Part shown: in pieces, positions 25,358-35,124 of the stretch
Layout: the number at the start of each line of letters is the position of its first letter
Numbering within the stretch: the first letter of the stretch is position 1
NCBI GenBank assembly: GCA_964372115.1
Contig: CAYJPN010000020.1
Span: 1-64,000, forward strand
DNA length: 64,000 nucleotides
Direction: 5' to 3'
Source: CG2-30-36-16 sp964372115
GTDB lineage: Bacteria > Bacteroidota > Ignavibacteria > Ignavibacteriales > Ignavibacteriaceae
Program-made: the position numbers and the translations under genes
The notes under the pieces: model-generated
The model's input: only the letters and a program-made list of their open reading frames with translations
The model's database searches: none
What the model was told of the DNA's origin: nothing

Positions 25358-26305
25358 ATGAAAATCATTCTAATTTCAATTTTATTGTCATGTCCTCTTT
25401 TCGCTCAAGTTGAAAAAGATGATTCGCTACTAACGGAAACCGTTGAGCCCAAACAATCTGTTATGTTTCAGGATGAGATGCCACTTTTCATGATTCCTTA
25501 TTTGGGGAAAACTGAAAAAGTAAAACTTTTCGATGAAGATATTAATTATACAAATTTTTCAATAATTAGCGGAGCTACTTTATTAACCGGAGTTGCATTG
25601 CATATATACCAAAGAAATTCTTGGTGGAGAAATCAACGAACAAAATTGCACATCAATAATGATTGGGCTTATTCTCTTTCGGCAGATAAAGTAGGGCATT
25701 TTTATGACGGCGCTCTCTTAGCTCATTTGTTTTCGGGCGCATTGGAAGGATCAAACTTTGACTCAGAAAGCTCAGCAATATGGGGAGCGGCATTATCTCT
25801 AACATTTTTGTTATATGTTGAGGTGGAGGATGGTTATGGTCCCGATTGGGGATTTAGCCCGGGGGATGCAGGAGCAGATTTTTTGGGAGCTTCTTATACA
25901 TTAGCGCAATATTATTATCCGTTTTTAAAAAACTTTATGTTCAAGTTTAGTTATTTGCCCTCTGAAAAAATGAGAGCAGGTACACATCAGGGGGGAAATG
26001 TTTTTGATGATTATGAAGGGCACAAATACTGGCTAAGTTTAAGAGTAAATGAGTTTTTACCCTCATCTATTGAAAAATATTGGCCGGATTTTTTGATGAT
26101 TGCAGGCGGCATGAGCGTTAGAAATCTTGACGGAAGCGGAGGCGGGCAGCATGAATGGTATGTTGCTCTCGATTTTGATGCTGAACAAATTCCATTATAT
26201 GGACCAGTTTGGCAGTTTTTAAAAAACACACTTAATTATGTTCATTTTCCAATGCCGGGATTTCGTTTTTCACCCGACAAAGCCTTTTTTGTACTTTGTT
26301 TTTAA
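25358..26305 (+). CDS. DUF2279-family envelope protein
   Basis: 315 residues with an N-terminal signal peptide (ILISILLSCPLFAQ). The core ADKVGHFYDGALLAHLFSG, followed by YVEVEDGYGPDWGFSPGDAGADFLG, is typical of the DUF2279 family of predicted periplasmic proteins. The Asp/His pattern DKxGHF is its hallmark. Function unknown. TAGGAGA precedes the ATG. It begins a small envelope group with a glycosyltransferase and a Wzi-like barrel. Confidence 0.75.
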   Translation: MKIILISILLSCPLFAQVEKDDSLLTETVEPKQSVMFQDEMPLFMIPYLGKTEKVKLFDEDINYTNFSIISGATLLTGVALHIYQRNSWWRNQRTKLHINNDWAYSLSADKVGHFYDGALLAHLFSGALEGSNFDSESSAIWGAALSLTFLLYVEVEDGYGPDWGFSPGDAGADFLGASYTLAQYYYPFLKNFMFKFSYLPSEKMRAGTHQGGNVFDDYEGHKYWLSLRVNEFLPSSIEKYWPDFLMIAGGMSVRNLDGSGGGQHEWYVALDFDAEQIPLYGPVWQFLKNTLNYVHFPMPGFRFSPDKAFFVLCF

Positions 26306-26314
26306 GGAGATAGT

Positions 26315-27043
26315 TTGAAGTATTCTGTTATTATTCCAACTTTAAATGAAGCAAAACTCCTTCCGAATATATTAAACCAAATAAACGATATTCAAATAAA
26401 ATCACGATTTGATGTTGAAATAGTGGTTTCTGACGGCGGTAGTGTTGATACAACATCGGAAATAGCAATGCAGATTGCTGACACCGTTGTCGTGCACACA
26501 GAATCTTTCCCTCAGACGATTGCCGCGGGTAGAAATAGTGGCGCCGCTGTTGCAAATGGAAATATTTTTATTTTTTTAAACGGTGATATTAGAATACGAA
26601 ACGTTCTTAATTTTTTTAATTATATTGAAAATAATTTTATCAATAGTCGTTATGATGCTATGACCTGTCTTGTCCGCATTTTTCCCGAAGAGGAAATATT
26701 TGCAGATAAGTTTTTTCAATTTATATATAACACATATTTTCATTTGCTAAATATAATCGGTGTTGGAATGGGAAGGGGAGAATGCCAGGTTGTGAGAAAA
26801 GAAATTTTTGAAAGAGTTGGTGGTTATAACGACAAAATGGCTGCCGGCGAAGATTTTGATCTTTTTAAGAGAATAAAAATAAATGGTAATATTTTATTTA
26901 CAAGAAAATTAGTTGTGTATGAATCCCCTCGAAGATATCGAAAAAACGGATACTTCGCCGTAACCTGGTCATGGATAGAGAATGCTGTTTCTGTTATATT
27001 CAAGAACAAATCAATTTCAAATGAATGGGAGCAGGTAAGATAA
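26315..27043 (+). CDS. glycosyltransferase family 2
   Basis: 242 residues. GT-A fold glycosyltransferase starting YSVIIPTLNEAKLLPNIL, with VVSDGGSVDTT and the FLNGDIRIRN region where the metal-binding acidic residues of the family lie. AAGEDFDLFKRI near the C-terminal third matches the acceptor/base motif. The C-terminal end has a mildly hydrophobic segment but no clear membrane anchor. Sugar donor and acceptor unknown. The start is TTG at 26315, with AAGGAGA 4 bases upstream. The Wzi-like gene starts one base after its stop, which suggests a surface-polysaccharide role. Confidence 0.85.
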   Translation: MKYSVIIPTLNEAKLLPNILNQINDIQIKSRFDVEIVVSDGGSVDTTSEIAMQIADTVVVHTESFPQTIAAGRNSGAAVANGNIFIFLNGDIRIRNVLNFFNYIENNFINSRYDAMTCLVRIFPEEEIFADKFFQFIYNTYFHLLNIIGVGMGRGECQVVRKEIFERVGGYNDKMAAGEDFDLFKRIKINGNILFTRKLVVYESPRRYRKNGYFAVTWSWIENAVSVIFKNKSISNEWEQVR

Positions 27044-27044
27044 A

Positions 27045-28697
27045 ATGAAAAAATTATTTGCAATTTTAATTGTCTTTTCTTCCTTCATCTTAGCGCAAAC
27101 TGAATATGTGGAAGTTGAAAACCCGATTTATAGTTTTCTTGAGAGGATGGAAACTCTACAACTGATAGATGGATATAATTCATTTTTATTACCAAAAACA
27201 CGACGTGATGTTGCAGCATTTCTTAAACAGGTTATTCTGAACTCAAATAAATTAAATGACATTGATAAAGAAATTATAGAGGATTTAAAAACTGAATTTG
27301 AATATGAACTATTCGGGACACTTGAGCATTCTTCCTCATTGTTTGGTAATAGCGAAAATTACTTATCAAAGAATGAACAGCGTTATTTGTATTTGAAAAA
27401 TATGCCTGAGAAAGGTAATCTATTTATTAATCTTCTTGCCCAGCAGAAATTTCTGATCAACAATAATCGGGATATAAATAGTTCTTATAAAGCTGCCACA
27501 ACTATTTTTGGCGGTGAAATTAGAGGCACAATTCTAAATAAGTTTGGTTTCAAACTAAAAGGAACTAACGGAGCTCTTTTCGGGAACAAAGAAGCCGGAT
27601 ATATTATTGATGAGTTAAAATATAATTTTAAGTTTAATGAAAAACCCGAGGAAAAGTTTTTTGATGAAGCGGAAGGTTATATTACTGCCGATTTTGATAT
27701 ACTCAAATTCAAAATGGGTCGGGACAGAATGCTTGCCGGTTACGGCGAAATGAAACCTCTCCTTTCAGGAAACACGCCAATGTTTGATTACATCACGATG
27801 GATATAAATTATGGAGTGTTTAATTTTTCATATTTCCATGGTAAACTGATGGGGCGTTACAGCTACCAGATTGACGCGGTTGCCGGTAGATCGGCTTTCG
27901 TGGAAGAAAAGTATATCGGTTATCATAGACTCGGTTTTAATATTAACAAACATGCGGATTTCGGACTTGGTGAAATTATTATTTACGGAGGTCGCCCGCT
28001 TGATTTAAGTTATCTTAATCCTTTTAACTTTTATAAATCAACAGAGCATTCAAATAGAGACCGTGATAATTCAATGCTCTTTTTAGATTTTAACAATAAT
28101 TCAATCAAGTCGGTAAAGCTTTCCGCGCTATTTTTAATAGATGATATCTCGTTATCAAAACTCGGAAGCGGTTGGTGGGGAAACCAGGTTATAAGTAATT
28201 TGGGTTTGCTTGTAACACAACCTGTAGATTATTTACCACTTGATATAAGGCTTGATTATGTTAGAATTGATCCTTATGTTTTTTCTCATAGACTTTATAA
28301 AAACAATTTCACTCATTTCGGAACAGGCTTAAATGAACCGATACAGCCAAATAGTTCTATAATAGTGACTGGTATTGATTACAGATTTTCTAACTCAGTT
28401 ATTTTACATATCAGCGCATCATATGCGGTTCACGGCGCTAATCCGGTTAAATCCGATGGTTCTATTGTAAATGTCGGGGGAAACATGCTGCTCGGTCACA
28501 GAGTTTTTGATTCAATAAATGTAGATTTTTTAGCGGGTGATAGAGAATATTTTAGAAAATTAGAAGCATCATTAACATACGAAATGATGAATGATCTTTT
28601 CTGTGTGTTTAGAGCTGAATACATCAGCCAAAATTTGCAAAACTCAAAATCGAAAAAAGAGTTAAACTCAATTATTTCTTTAATGGTTAAAATATAA
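27045..28697 (+). CDS. Wzi-like capsule-assembly outer-membrane beta-barrel
   Basis: 550 residues with a signal peptide (KLFAILIVFSSFILAQ). The N-terminal helical part (PIYSFLERMETLQLIDGY, then PKTRRDVAAFLKQ) resembles the periplasmic segment of Bacteroidota Wzi-family proteins. Alternating polar/hydrophobic strands with GRDRMLAGYGE in the centre and a beta-rich C-terminus fit an outer-membrane barrel. Wzi of enterobacteria is a surface lectin that anchors capsule. Family assignment is by pattern and context, with a GT2 gene directly upstream. Confidence 0.65.
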   Translation: MKKLFAILIVFSSFILAQTEYVEVENPIYSFLERMETLQLIDGYNSFLLPKTRRDVAAFLKQVILNSNKLNDIDKEIIEDLKTEFEYELFGTLEHSSSLFGNSENYLSKNEQRYLYLKNMPEKGNLFINLLAQQKFLINNNRDINSSYKAATTIFGGEIRGTILNKFGFKLKGTNGALFGNKEAGYIIDELKYNFKFNEKPEEKFFDEAEGYITADFDILKFKMGRDRMLAGYGEMKPLLSGNTPMFDYITMDINYGVFNFSYFHGKLMGRYSYQIDAVAGRSAFVEEKYIGYHRLGFNINKHADFGLGEIIIYGGRPLDLSYLNPFNFYKSTEHSNRDRDNSMLFLDFNNNSIKSVKLSALFLIDDISLSKLGSGWWGNQVISNLGLLVTQPVDYLPLDIRLDYVRIDPYVFSHRLYKNNFTHFGTGLNEPIQPNSSIIVTGIDYRFSNSVILHISASYAVHGANPVKSDGSIVNVGGNMLLGHRVFDSINVDFLAGDREYFRKLEASLTYEMMNDLFCVFRAEYISQNLQNSKSKKELNSIISLMVKI

Positions 28698-28712
28698 ATA
28701 CCAGGTGCTTAA

Positions 28713-30326
28713 ATGAATAACCGGAAAATAAAAATACCATATCTTTTTATAATACTTACTCTCGGAATCGTATTAGGAATTCAAATTGAAAAAGTTTTTT
28801 CCGGTGACAGTTTAAGAGAAAGCATACTAAAATTTAACGATGTTCTTACTTATACCGAAAAATATTATGTAGAAGATGTTGATTCGCAGCAGCTTGTTGA
28901 GGAGGCAATAAAAGGTATGCTGAACAAACTTGATCCGCATTCCGTATACATAGCAGCAAAAGAAATGCAATCTGTTGAAGAATCATTCCGGGGAGATTTC
29001 GAAGGAGTTGGAATTGAATTTCAGATAGTTAATGACACTTTAACAGTTGTTTCTCCAATTTCAGGCGGGCCTAGTGAAGCACTTGGAATAATGCCCGGTG
29101 ACCGGATTATAGAAATATCGGGTAAAAGCGTAATAGGCATAACAAATGATGAAGTTAGAAAACAATTAAGAGGTAAAGCCGGTTCGGTTGTACCGGTTTC
29201 AATTGTTCGAACCGGTGTAAAAGGAAAATTAAACTACGATATTACCAGGGACAAAATTCCTATTTATTCGGTTGACACACACTTTATGATTAATGATAGA
29301 ATTGGTTATGTAAGTGTTTCGAGATTTGCAGAAACCACTTATGATGAATTAGTTGATGCATTAGGTGATTTAAAATCGATGGGAATGCAGCAACTTATAC
29401 TCGATTTAAGAGGAAATCCAGGGGGGTATCTTAATCAGGCTGTAAGTATCGCTGATCTTTTCATTGACGGGAAGAAAAAAATTGTTTACACCGAAGGAAG
29501 AAGAAGCGAGTTTAATGAAGAGTATTTTGCTTCAAAACCTTCTGTATTTGAAAAAATTCCCATTATTGTACTTGTAAACCGGGGAAGCGCATCTGCAAGC
29601 GAGATAGTGTCAGGCGCGGTACAAGATTGGGATAGAGGGCTGATTGTAGGTGAAACAACTTTTGGAAAAGGACTTGTGCAGAGGCAATTTATGCTCCCGG
29701 ACAATTCAGCAATACGCTTAACAATTTCAAAATATTTTACCCCCTCGGGCAGATTAATCCAGCGTGATTATAAGGAGTTCAAAGATAAAGAGGATTATTA
29801 TTCGGATATAATTGATCGCAAAGAAACAGAAGGGGATAACATCAACCATATTTCTGAAAAAGACAGCTCGCGAAAAGTATTTAAAACCGGTGGTGGGCGT
29901 ATTGTTTACGGCGGCGGAGGTATTACCCCGGATTACATTGTTAAATCAGGTAATCTAACTGAGTACTCGACAGATTTATTGAAGAAAAATATATTTTATC
30001 AGTTTATTCTTTCATATCTCGACGCACACGGAAAAGAGATTAAAAATAAATACGGCGGAAATCTTGAAAAATTCAGAAACAATTTTACATTTTCGAAAGA
30101 AGAAATTGATAAGTTTATTATATATGCCGAAACAAAAGATGTAAAACCGAATGAAAAAGAATTTAATAGTGATAAAGATTATATTGAAGCGAGACTGAAA
30201 GCACAAATAGCAAGAAGTTTCTGGAAGAATGAAGGATGGTACTCTGTTCTTCTTTCAATTGATGACCAGGTTATTAAAGCCGAAACATTATTTGATGAAG
30301 CAAAAAGTCTATCTCAATTAAAATGA
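28713..30326 (+). CDS. S41 family carboxy-terminal processing protease
   Basis: 537 residues. One N-terminal membrane/signal helix, then the YYVEDVDSQQL and GMLNKLDPHSVYI S41 N-terminal domain, a PDZ domain (about 90-165), and the protease core. The catalytic Ser lies in RGSASASEIVSG near residue 295 and the catalytic Lys in TFGKGLVQ near 320. CtpA-type enzymes trim or degrade periplasmic proteins from their C-terminus. The last 150 residues form an extra helical domain as in Bacteroidota homologues. The stop overlaps the DUF3108 ATG (ATGA). Confidence 0.92.
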   Translation: MNNRKIKIPYLFIILTLGIVLGIQIEKVFSGDSLRESILKFNDVLTYTEKYYVEDVDSQQLVEEAIKGMLNKLDPHSVYIAAKEMQSVEESFRGDFEGVGIEFQIVNDTLTVVSPISGGPSEALGIMPGDRIIEISGKSVIGITNDEVRKQLRGKAGSVVPVSIVRTGVKGKLNYDITRDKIPIYSVDTHFMINDRIGYVSVSRFAETTYDELVDALGDLKSMGMQQLILDLRGNPGGYLNQAVSIADLFIDGKKKIVYTEGRRSEFNEEYFASKPSVFEKIPIIVLVNRGSASASEIVSGAVQDWDRGLIVGETTFGKGLVQRQFMLPDNSAIRLTISKYFTPSGRLIQRDYKEFKDKEDYYSDIIDRKETEGDNINHISEKDSSRKVFKTGGGRIVYGGGGITPDYIVKSGNLTEYSTDLLKKNIFYQFILSYLDAHGKEIKNKYGGNLEKFRNNFTFSKEEIDKFIIYAETKDVKPNEKEFNSDKDYIEARLKAQIARSFWKNEGWYSVLLSIDDQVIKAETLFDEAKSLSQLK

Positions 30327-31150
30327 AAAAAAAATATTTTATCGTCATAATTTTATTACCGGTTTTATTTTATGCTTTCAAACATTCGGATAAAAGTATA
30401 AAAGCCGACGGTTATTCGCTTACATTTAATTCGAAGAAGACTTTACAAGTTGGTGATGAATTTAGATACGTTGTAAGTTATTCGTTTATAAGTTTGGGCG
30501 AGGTAAAAATAAAAGTTACAGCGCGTAATCTTAAGGGCGGTGTTACAAGTTATAATGCTATTGGGTATATCGATTCATATTCCGGACTTCCTTTTGTGGA
30601 TCTGCATCAAGTTTATGAAACCGTTATGACAGATGATTATTATTCTGATTTCTTCAGAGGTATTATTCAGCATAAAGAATATAAAACTTTTACAGAATAT
30701 AATTTTAATTATGCCGAGTCGAACGTTTCGATAAAAAAGGGAAAAGTAAAACCATACCAACTCTGGACTGATTCTACCACACAAGTGGATAAAAAATTTC
30801 AAGATGGTTTATCCCTACTTTTCTATGCAATGATGAACAGCGGACAGGATAAATCTGTAAATCTTCCCTGTTTTGTAAATGAAGAAAAAGTGAACACTAA
30901 AGTAAATTTTTACAGTAAAAGTGAACCGGTTGAGATTGATGCCGTTGATTACGAGATAGATTGTGTTAGGTTAGATGGTCATACCGATTTTGTTTCTTTG
31001 TTCGGGCTTACCGGTAATTTTGAAGGATGGTTTACAAACGATGAAGTGTCGGTACCGGTCGTAGCAAAAATGAAGGTTATTATCGGCAATGTTACACTCG
31101 AATTAGTAGAATGGAAAAGAGAAGGATGGGCTCCTCCAAAATACAAATAA
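30323..31150 (+). CDS. DUF3108-domain exported protein
   Basis: 275 residues, N-terminal signal sequence (YFIVIILLPVLFYAF). The core LQVGDEFRYVVSYSFISLGEVKI and the YETVMTDDYYSDFFR segment match DUF3108, a beta-rich periplasmic family of unknown function. It probably folds as a lipid-binding-like beta structure, but that is inference. Coupled by ATGA to the S41 protease. The end overlaps the gamma carbonic anhydrase frame. Confidence 0.75.
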   Translation: MKKKYFIVIILLPVLFYAFKHSDKSIKADGYSLTFNSKKTLQVGDEFRYVVSYSFISLGEVKIKVTARNLKGGVTSYNAIGYIDSYSGLPFVDLHQVYETVMTDDYYSDFFRGIIQHKEYKTFTEYNFNYAESNVSIKKGKVKPYQLWTDSTTQVDKKFQDGLSLLFYAMMNSGQDKSVNLPCFVNEEKVNTKVNFYSKSEPVEIDAVDYEIDCVRLDGHTDFVSLFGLTGNFEGWFTNDEVSVPVVAKMKVIIGNVTLELVEWKREGWAPPKYK

Positions 31151-31704
31151 TAGATAACGAGAAAAAATTATTCCCGTATTTAGATTTTTCCCCAAAATTA
31201 CATTCAACTGTATTTCTTGCCGCCGGTGTAAAAATAATTGGTAATGTAGTAATCGGCGAGAACTCAAGCGTTTGGTATAACAGCGTAGTTCGGGGTGATG
31301 TTCATTATATTCGCATCGGGTCGTACACAAACATACAAGATTGTTCGATGCTTCATGTAACCAATGGCAAATTTCCGCTTAACATTGGCGATAAAGTTAC
31401 AATAGGACATTCTGTTAAGTTGCATGGTTGCACATTACAAAATTTATGTTTTGTCGGTATTGGCGCAGTTATATTAGATGGAGCGGTAGTTGAGGAAAAC
31501 TCAATGGTAGCTGCTGGCGCTGTTATTAAACCCGGTTTTGTAGTACCCCGTGGAAAACTCGTTGCCGGTGTACCGGGAAAAGTAATTAGAAATTTAACCG
31601 ATGAAGAAATGGCGGATTTTGAAAAATCTGCTTATCGGTACAAAAAGTATACTGATATTACAATTGAATCATTAAATAAGATGACAAACAGGCAACCCCG
31701 ATAA
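31111..31704 (+). CDS. gamma carbonic anhydrase family protein
   Basis: About 192-197 residues, left-handed beta-helix of hexapeptide repeats (VIGENSSVWYNSVVRGD, IGSYTNIQDCSMLHV). The three zinc-ligand histidines typical of the family lie in SMLHV and in IGHSVKLHG. Members trimerise with metal at the interfaces; many show weak or no carbonic anhydrase activity. Two possible starts exist: ATG 31111 (40-base overlap with DUF3108) and ATG 31126 (25-base overlap, starting MGSSKIQ). Neither has a strong ribosome site, and the second may be the true one. Confidence 0.88.
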   Translation: MEKRRMGSSKIQIIDNEKKLFPYLDFSPKLHSTVFLAAGVKIIGNVVIGENSSVWYNSVVRGDVHYIRIGSYTNIQDCSMLHVTNGKFPLNIGDKVTIGHSVKLHGCTLQNLCFVGIGAVILDGAVVEENSMVAAGAVIKPGFVVPRGKLVAGVPGKVIRNLTDEEMADFEKSAYRYKKYTDITIESLNKMTNRQPR

Positions 31705-31825
31705 TCATTAAAGGTTGGGGTAAGTAAACCGGTGCAATTTTCAATTTAATTGTTAAGATAAATATTATGTTTTAGAGAACATCATTGACTGATTTGTCTG
31801 AAACTATAAAAAAAAGGGTTTATAA

Positions 31826-31856
31826 ATTGTTATATAAATTATTATTTATATATTTG
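31826..31856 (+). promoter_or_regulatory. candidate Bacteroidota-type promoter upstream of ybeY
   Basis: TATATTTG at 31849-31856 is a perfect TAnnTTTG. ATTG at 31826-31829 is 19 bases upstream in the -33 position (consensus TTTG). The ybeY GTG at 31877 follows 20 bases after. It could drive the ybeY-smg-topA-xer run. Confidence 0.5.
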
Positions 31857-31876
31857 TACCAAAACATTGCGGAAAC

Positions 31877-32320
31877 GTGGTAAAAAATTTACAAATTAAT
31901 GTCTCTGTAAAATACCCGGTAGCAAAAATCGGGGTTCACAAAACTATAAACAGTTTAAAGAACCATCACAAGGTTAACATTTCCTCTTTAATAATTAATT
32001 TTGTTTCTCCGGAACAGATTAAGAAAATAAATGTAGAATACCTTAATCATCATTATGAAACAGATATAATTACTTTTAATTATTCCGGTTCTAATACCAA
32101 TTTGGATGGTGAGATTTTTATTTCGCCGGAAGAAGCAGTAAAAAACGCTAAACGTTACAAAAATAATTTCGATGATGAATTGAAAAGACTTGTAATTCAT
32201 GGGTTTTTACACCTTTTGGGTTTTGACGACAAAACTCGAGGAGAAAAACTAAAAATGAGACGCCTTGAAAATAGATTGCTTTATAGATTAAATTTTACTT
32301 TATTGTCAGCAAAGAGATGA
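31877..32320 (+). CDS. ybeY: rRNA maturation RNase YbeY
   Basis: 147 residues. Metal-dependent endoribonuclease acting in 16S rRNA 3'-end maturation and ribosome quality control. ETDIITFNY and LDGEIFISPEEA are conserved. The active site is HGFLHLLGFDDK with His108 and His112; the third ligand position, usually His, is Asp118. As I recall, Bacteroidota YbeY commonly has GxxDK here, so this is probably a lineage variant rather than damage. Starts at GTG 31877. Stop overlaps smg (ATGA). Confidence 0.9.
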   Translation: MVKNLQINVSVKYPVAKIGVHKTINSLKNHHKVNISSLIINFVSPEQIKKINVEYLNHHYETDIITFNYSGSNTNLDGEIFISPEEAVKNAKRYKNNFDDELKRLVIHGFLHLLGFDDKTRGEKLKMRRLENRLLYRLNFTLLSAKR

Positions 32321-32772
32321 TAACAGATTTAGTAAAGGTATTAGAGATTATAGCCAATGGTATTCAGCGAAAGTTAACACAAGATGAAATATCTAAAGAG
32401 ATTAACATAGAGAAACATTCGGTTGATTATAATATTATTGCCGCCGCATATAGTTGGATTTATGAAAAGTTACTAAAAGATGTAACTTTAAAACATAGCT
32501 ATACCCGTAATGGAAGCCAAAGAATATTTTCTGCTGATGAGTATGATTCTATTGGCTTAGCAAATGCAAATTATATTTTGCATTTTTATAATATCGGTTT
32601 GCTTAATGAAAGAGATTTGGATAAAATAATTGAACAAATAACACGTTTCCCTTTTGAAACGGTAAGTTTAAATGATATAAACGTTTTCATTTTAACGCTA
32701 TTTCTTGATATTGATACCATAACTCCTTCTGGTAGCCGAAAAATGTTGTATTCATCTGATAAGATAAATTAA
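32317..32772 (+). CDS. smg: DUF494/Smg-family protein
   Basis: 151 residues. Weak but consistent similarity to Smg: an N-terminal helical pair, RIFSADEYDSIGLANANYIL in the position of the family's RxxSxEE segment (RIFSADE), then GLLNERDLDKIIEQI and LNDINVFILTLFLD. Its place directly before topA is the classic smg-topA order of other phyla, which raises confidence. Function is unknown in all bacteria. It starts within the ybeY stop codon. Confidence 0.7.
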   Translation: MITDLVKVLEIIANGIQRKLTQDEISKEINIEKHSVDYNIIAAAYSWIYEKLLKDVTLKHSYTRNGSQRIFSADEYDSIGLANANYILHFYNIGLLNERDLDKIIEQITRFPFETVSLNDINVFILTLFLDIDTITPSGSRKMLYSSDKIN

Positions 32773-32785
32773 AAAAATCATTTTT

Positions 32786-35119
32786 ATGGCAAAAAATTTA
32801 GTTCTTGTAGAGTCTCCTGCAAAAGCGAAGACTATTAATAAATATCTTGGTAAAAACTACATAGTAGAATCAACCGTCGGGCATATTAGGAACCTTCCGA
32901 AAACAAAACTCGGCGTTGATGTAGACAATAATTTCCTACCGCAGTACGTAACAATTCGTGGTAAGGGTGATATTGTAAAAAAAATTAAATCACTCGCCTC
33001 AAAGAGCGACCATATTTATATAGCTACTGACCCTGATCGTGAGGGTGAAGCTATTGCCCAGGATATTGCCGATATTTTAAACGGCAACTCCTCAGGTAAA
33101 CTGCATAGAGTTCTCTTTAACGAAATCACAAAGACTGGCGTAAAAAAAGCGATGGAATCGCCGAGAGACATTGACGAGCATCTCGTAAGTTCTCAGCGGG
33201 CTCGCCGTGTGATGGATAGAATTATCGGGTATAAAATTAGTCCTTTTTTATGGAAAGCTATTATAGAAATATCCGGCAGCAGTTCGCTTTCTGCTGGAAG
33301 AGTACAATCCGTTGCTTTAAAACTTATATGCGATAGGGAAGAGGCGATTGACATTTTTATTCCGGTTGAATATTGGTCCCTTTGGGCTATATTCAAAACA
33401 GAAAAGGGCGAAACATTTAAAGCAAAACTTTTCAGCATAAACGGAAAAGATATAAAGGTAAGACCAAAAGCCGATTTGCAGGGCGCCGAGCTTAATGAAT
33501 TTTTAGAAAAATACTTAGCCATAGCCGATATAGAAAACGCGCAAAAAATATTTGATATTTTAAGTAGTAAAAATAATTTTGCAATTTCTAACATCGTAAA
33601 ACGAAATACGAGAAGAAATCCATCCCCGCCATTTATCACAAGCACGTTGCAGGCAGAAGCATCGCGTCGTTTAAGAATGCGCCCAAAACAAACTATGATG
33701 CTTGCGCAAAAGTTGTATGAAGGCGTTGATCTCGGTAAAGAAGGTACTGTTGGTCTAATTACATATATGCGAACAGACTCAACGAGACTGAATGAAGAAA
33801 TAGTAAACGATGTTAGGGATTTGATAAAAGACACCTTCGGTCAGGCATTTGTTCCGGAAATACCGAATAGCTTTGAAAAAAAGAAAAAAATTAATGTGCA
33901 GGATGCGCACGAAGCAATTCGTCCAACATCATTGACATATACACCGCAGTTTGTAAAACCATTTTTAGATAACCGCTCGTACAAACTTTATGAGCTTGTA
34001 TGGCTGAGATTTTTAGCATCTCAAATGACGCCTGCTTTGATGGAGACAACTGTAATTGAAGTATCGGCTGACGAATACTTGTTCAAAGCTTTTGGAACCG
34101 CTATTAAATTTAAAGGATTTATGCAGGTTTATGAGGAGATTGTTGAACCGCGCGAAAACACCGAGGATAGAGAAGAATACGCAAACGATACAATTCCTTT
34201 CGGTCTTGAAAAAGATCAAAAACTCGGACTCGAAGAACTACAAAAAACCCAGCATTTTACAAAACCGCCTGCACGTTTTACAGAAAGTTCTTTAATAAAG
34301 GAACTTGAAAGTAAAGGAATAGGAAGACCGAGCACATACTCTATGATTGTAAGTACTATACAGGATAGAAAATATGTGGATATGATTGAGCGGAAATTGA
34401 GCCCGACCAAACTCGGAAAAACTGTCAGCCATATTTTAGTAAAAAATTTCCCGGAAATAATTAACGAAGACTTTACCGCCAACATGGAAAGTGAACTCGA
34501 TCAAATTGCTTCGGGCGAAAACCAGTACATAAATGTTTTAAATGATTTTTACACACCGTTTTCACAAGCGCTAAAAAAAGTTGAGGATAAAGTAGAAAAA
34601 ATTCCTTGCGATAAGTGCGGCAGCGAAATGGAAATAAAAATAGGGAGATTTGGAAAATTCCTCGCTTGTTCAAATTATCCTGAGTGTAAAAATATAAAAT
34701 CATTAAAGGATATTGCTGCTGCAAACCAGGAGCCTGAATATACGGGTGAAACCTGCGAAAAATGCGGTGGCAGATTAGTGTTCCGTTCCGGTAAATTTGG
34801 TCGTTTTGTCGGCTGCGAAAAATACCCTGAATGCGATTTTGTTAGAAACATTAGCTTTGGAGTTCCATGCCCTAAATGTACAGACGGCGATGTTGTCGAA
34901 AGAAAATCGAAACGCGGAAGATTATTTTACGGATGTAGCCGTTACCCTGAATGTGATTTTGTAAGTTGGTACAAACCGGTTGCAAAACCATGCCCAAATG
35001 AAGACTCGAAATATATGGAACAACGTTATTCGGTTAAAAAAGGTCAATACTTAAGATGTCCTGTTTGCGCCGAAGAAGTGCAATTAGAGACCGAAGAATC
35101 TGAAACTTCAGAAGAATAA
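32786..35119 (+). CDS. topA: DNA topoisomerase I (type IA)
   Basis: 777 residues. Relaxes negative supercoils by single-strand passage. The N-terminal Toprim domain starts NLVLVESPAKAKTI and contains ATDPDREGEAI. The catalytic tyrosine is Tyr327 in ITYMRTDSTR. The C-terminal part has three C4 zinc ribbons in tandem (CDKCG to YPEC, CEKCG to YPEC, CPKCT to YPEC) and a fourth degenerate one with only CPVC fully kept. These bind single-stranded DNA. It is followed by the recombinase gene after five bases. Confidence 0.97.
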   Translation: MAKNLVLVESPAKAKTINKYLGKNYIVESTVGHIRNLPKTKLGVDVDNNFLPQYVTIRGKGDIVKKIKSLASKSDHIYIATDPDREGEAIAQDIADILNGNSSGKLHRVLFNEITKTGVKKAMESPRDIDEHLVSSQRARRVMDRIIGYKISPFLWKAIIEISGSSSLSAGRVQSVALKLICDREEAIDIFIPVEYWSLWAIFKTEKGETFKAKLFSINGKDIKVRPKADLQGAELNEFLEKYLAIADIENAQKIFDILSSKNNFAISNIVKRNTRRNPSPPFITSTLQAEASRRLRMRPKQTMMLAQKLYEGVDLGKEGTVGLITYMRTDSTRLNEEIVNDVRDLIKDTFGQAFVPEIPNSFEKKKKINVQDAHEAIRPTSLTYTPQFVKPFLDNRSYKLYELVWLRFLASQMTPALMETTVIEVSADEYLFKAFGTAIKFKGFMQVYEEIVEPRENTEDREEYANDTIPFGLEKDQKLGLEELQKTQHFTKPPARFTESSLIKELESKGIGRPSTYSMIVSTIQDRKYVDMIERKLSPTKLGKTVSHILVKNFPEIINEDFTANMESELDQIASGENQYINVLNDFYTPFSQALKKVEDKVEKIPCDKCGSEMEIKIGRFGKFLACSNYPECKNIKSLKDIAAANQEPEYTGETCEKCGGRLVFRSGKFGRFVGCEKYPECDFVRNISFGVPCPKCTDGDVVERKSKRGRLFYGCSRYPECDFVSWYKPVAKPCPNEDSKYMEQRYSVKKGQYLRCPVCAEEVQLETEESETSEE

Positions 35120-35124
35120 TTATT

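Noticed and set aside
33193..33834. 213-codon minus-strand open frame
   Set aside because: Antisense shadow of topA; the topA frame carries the catalytic tyrosine here.
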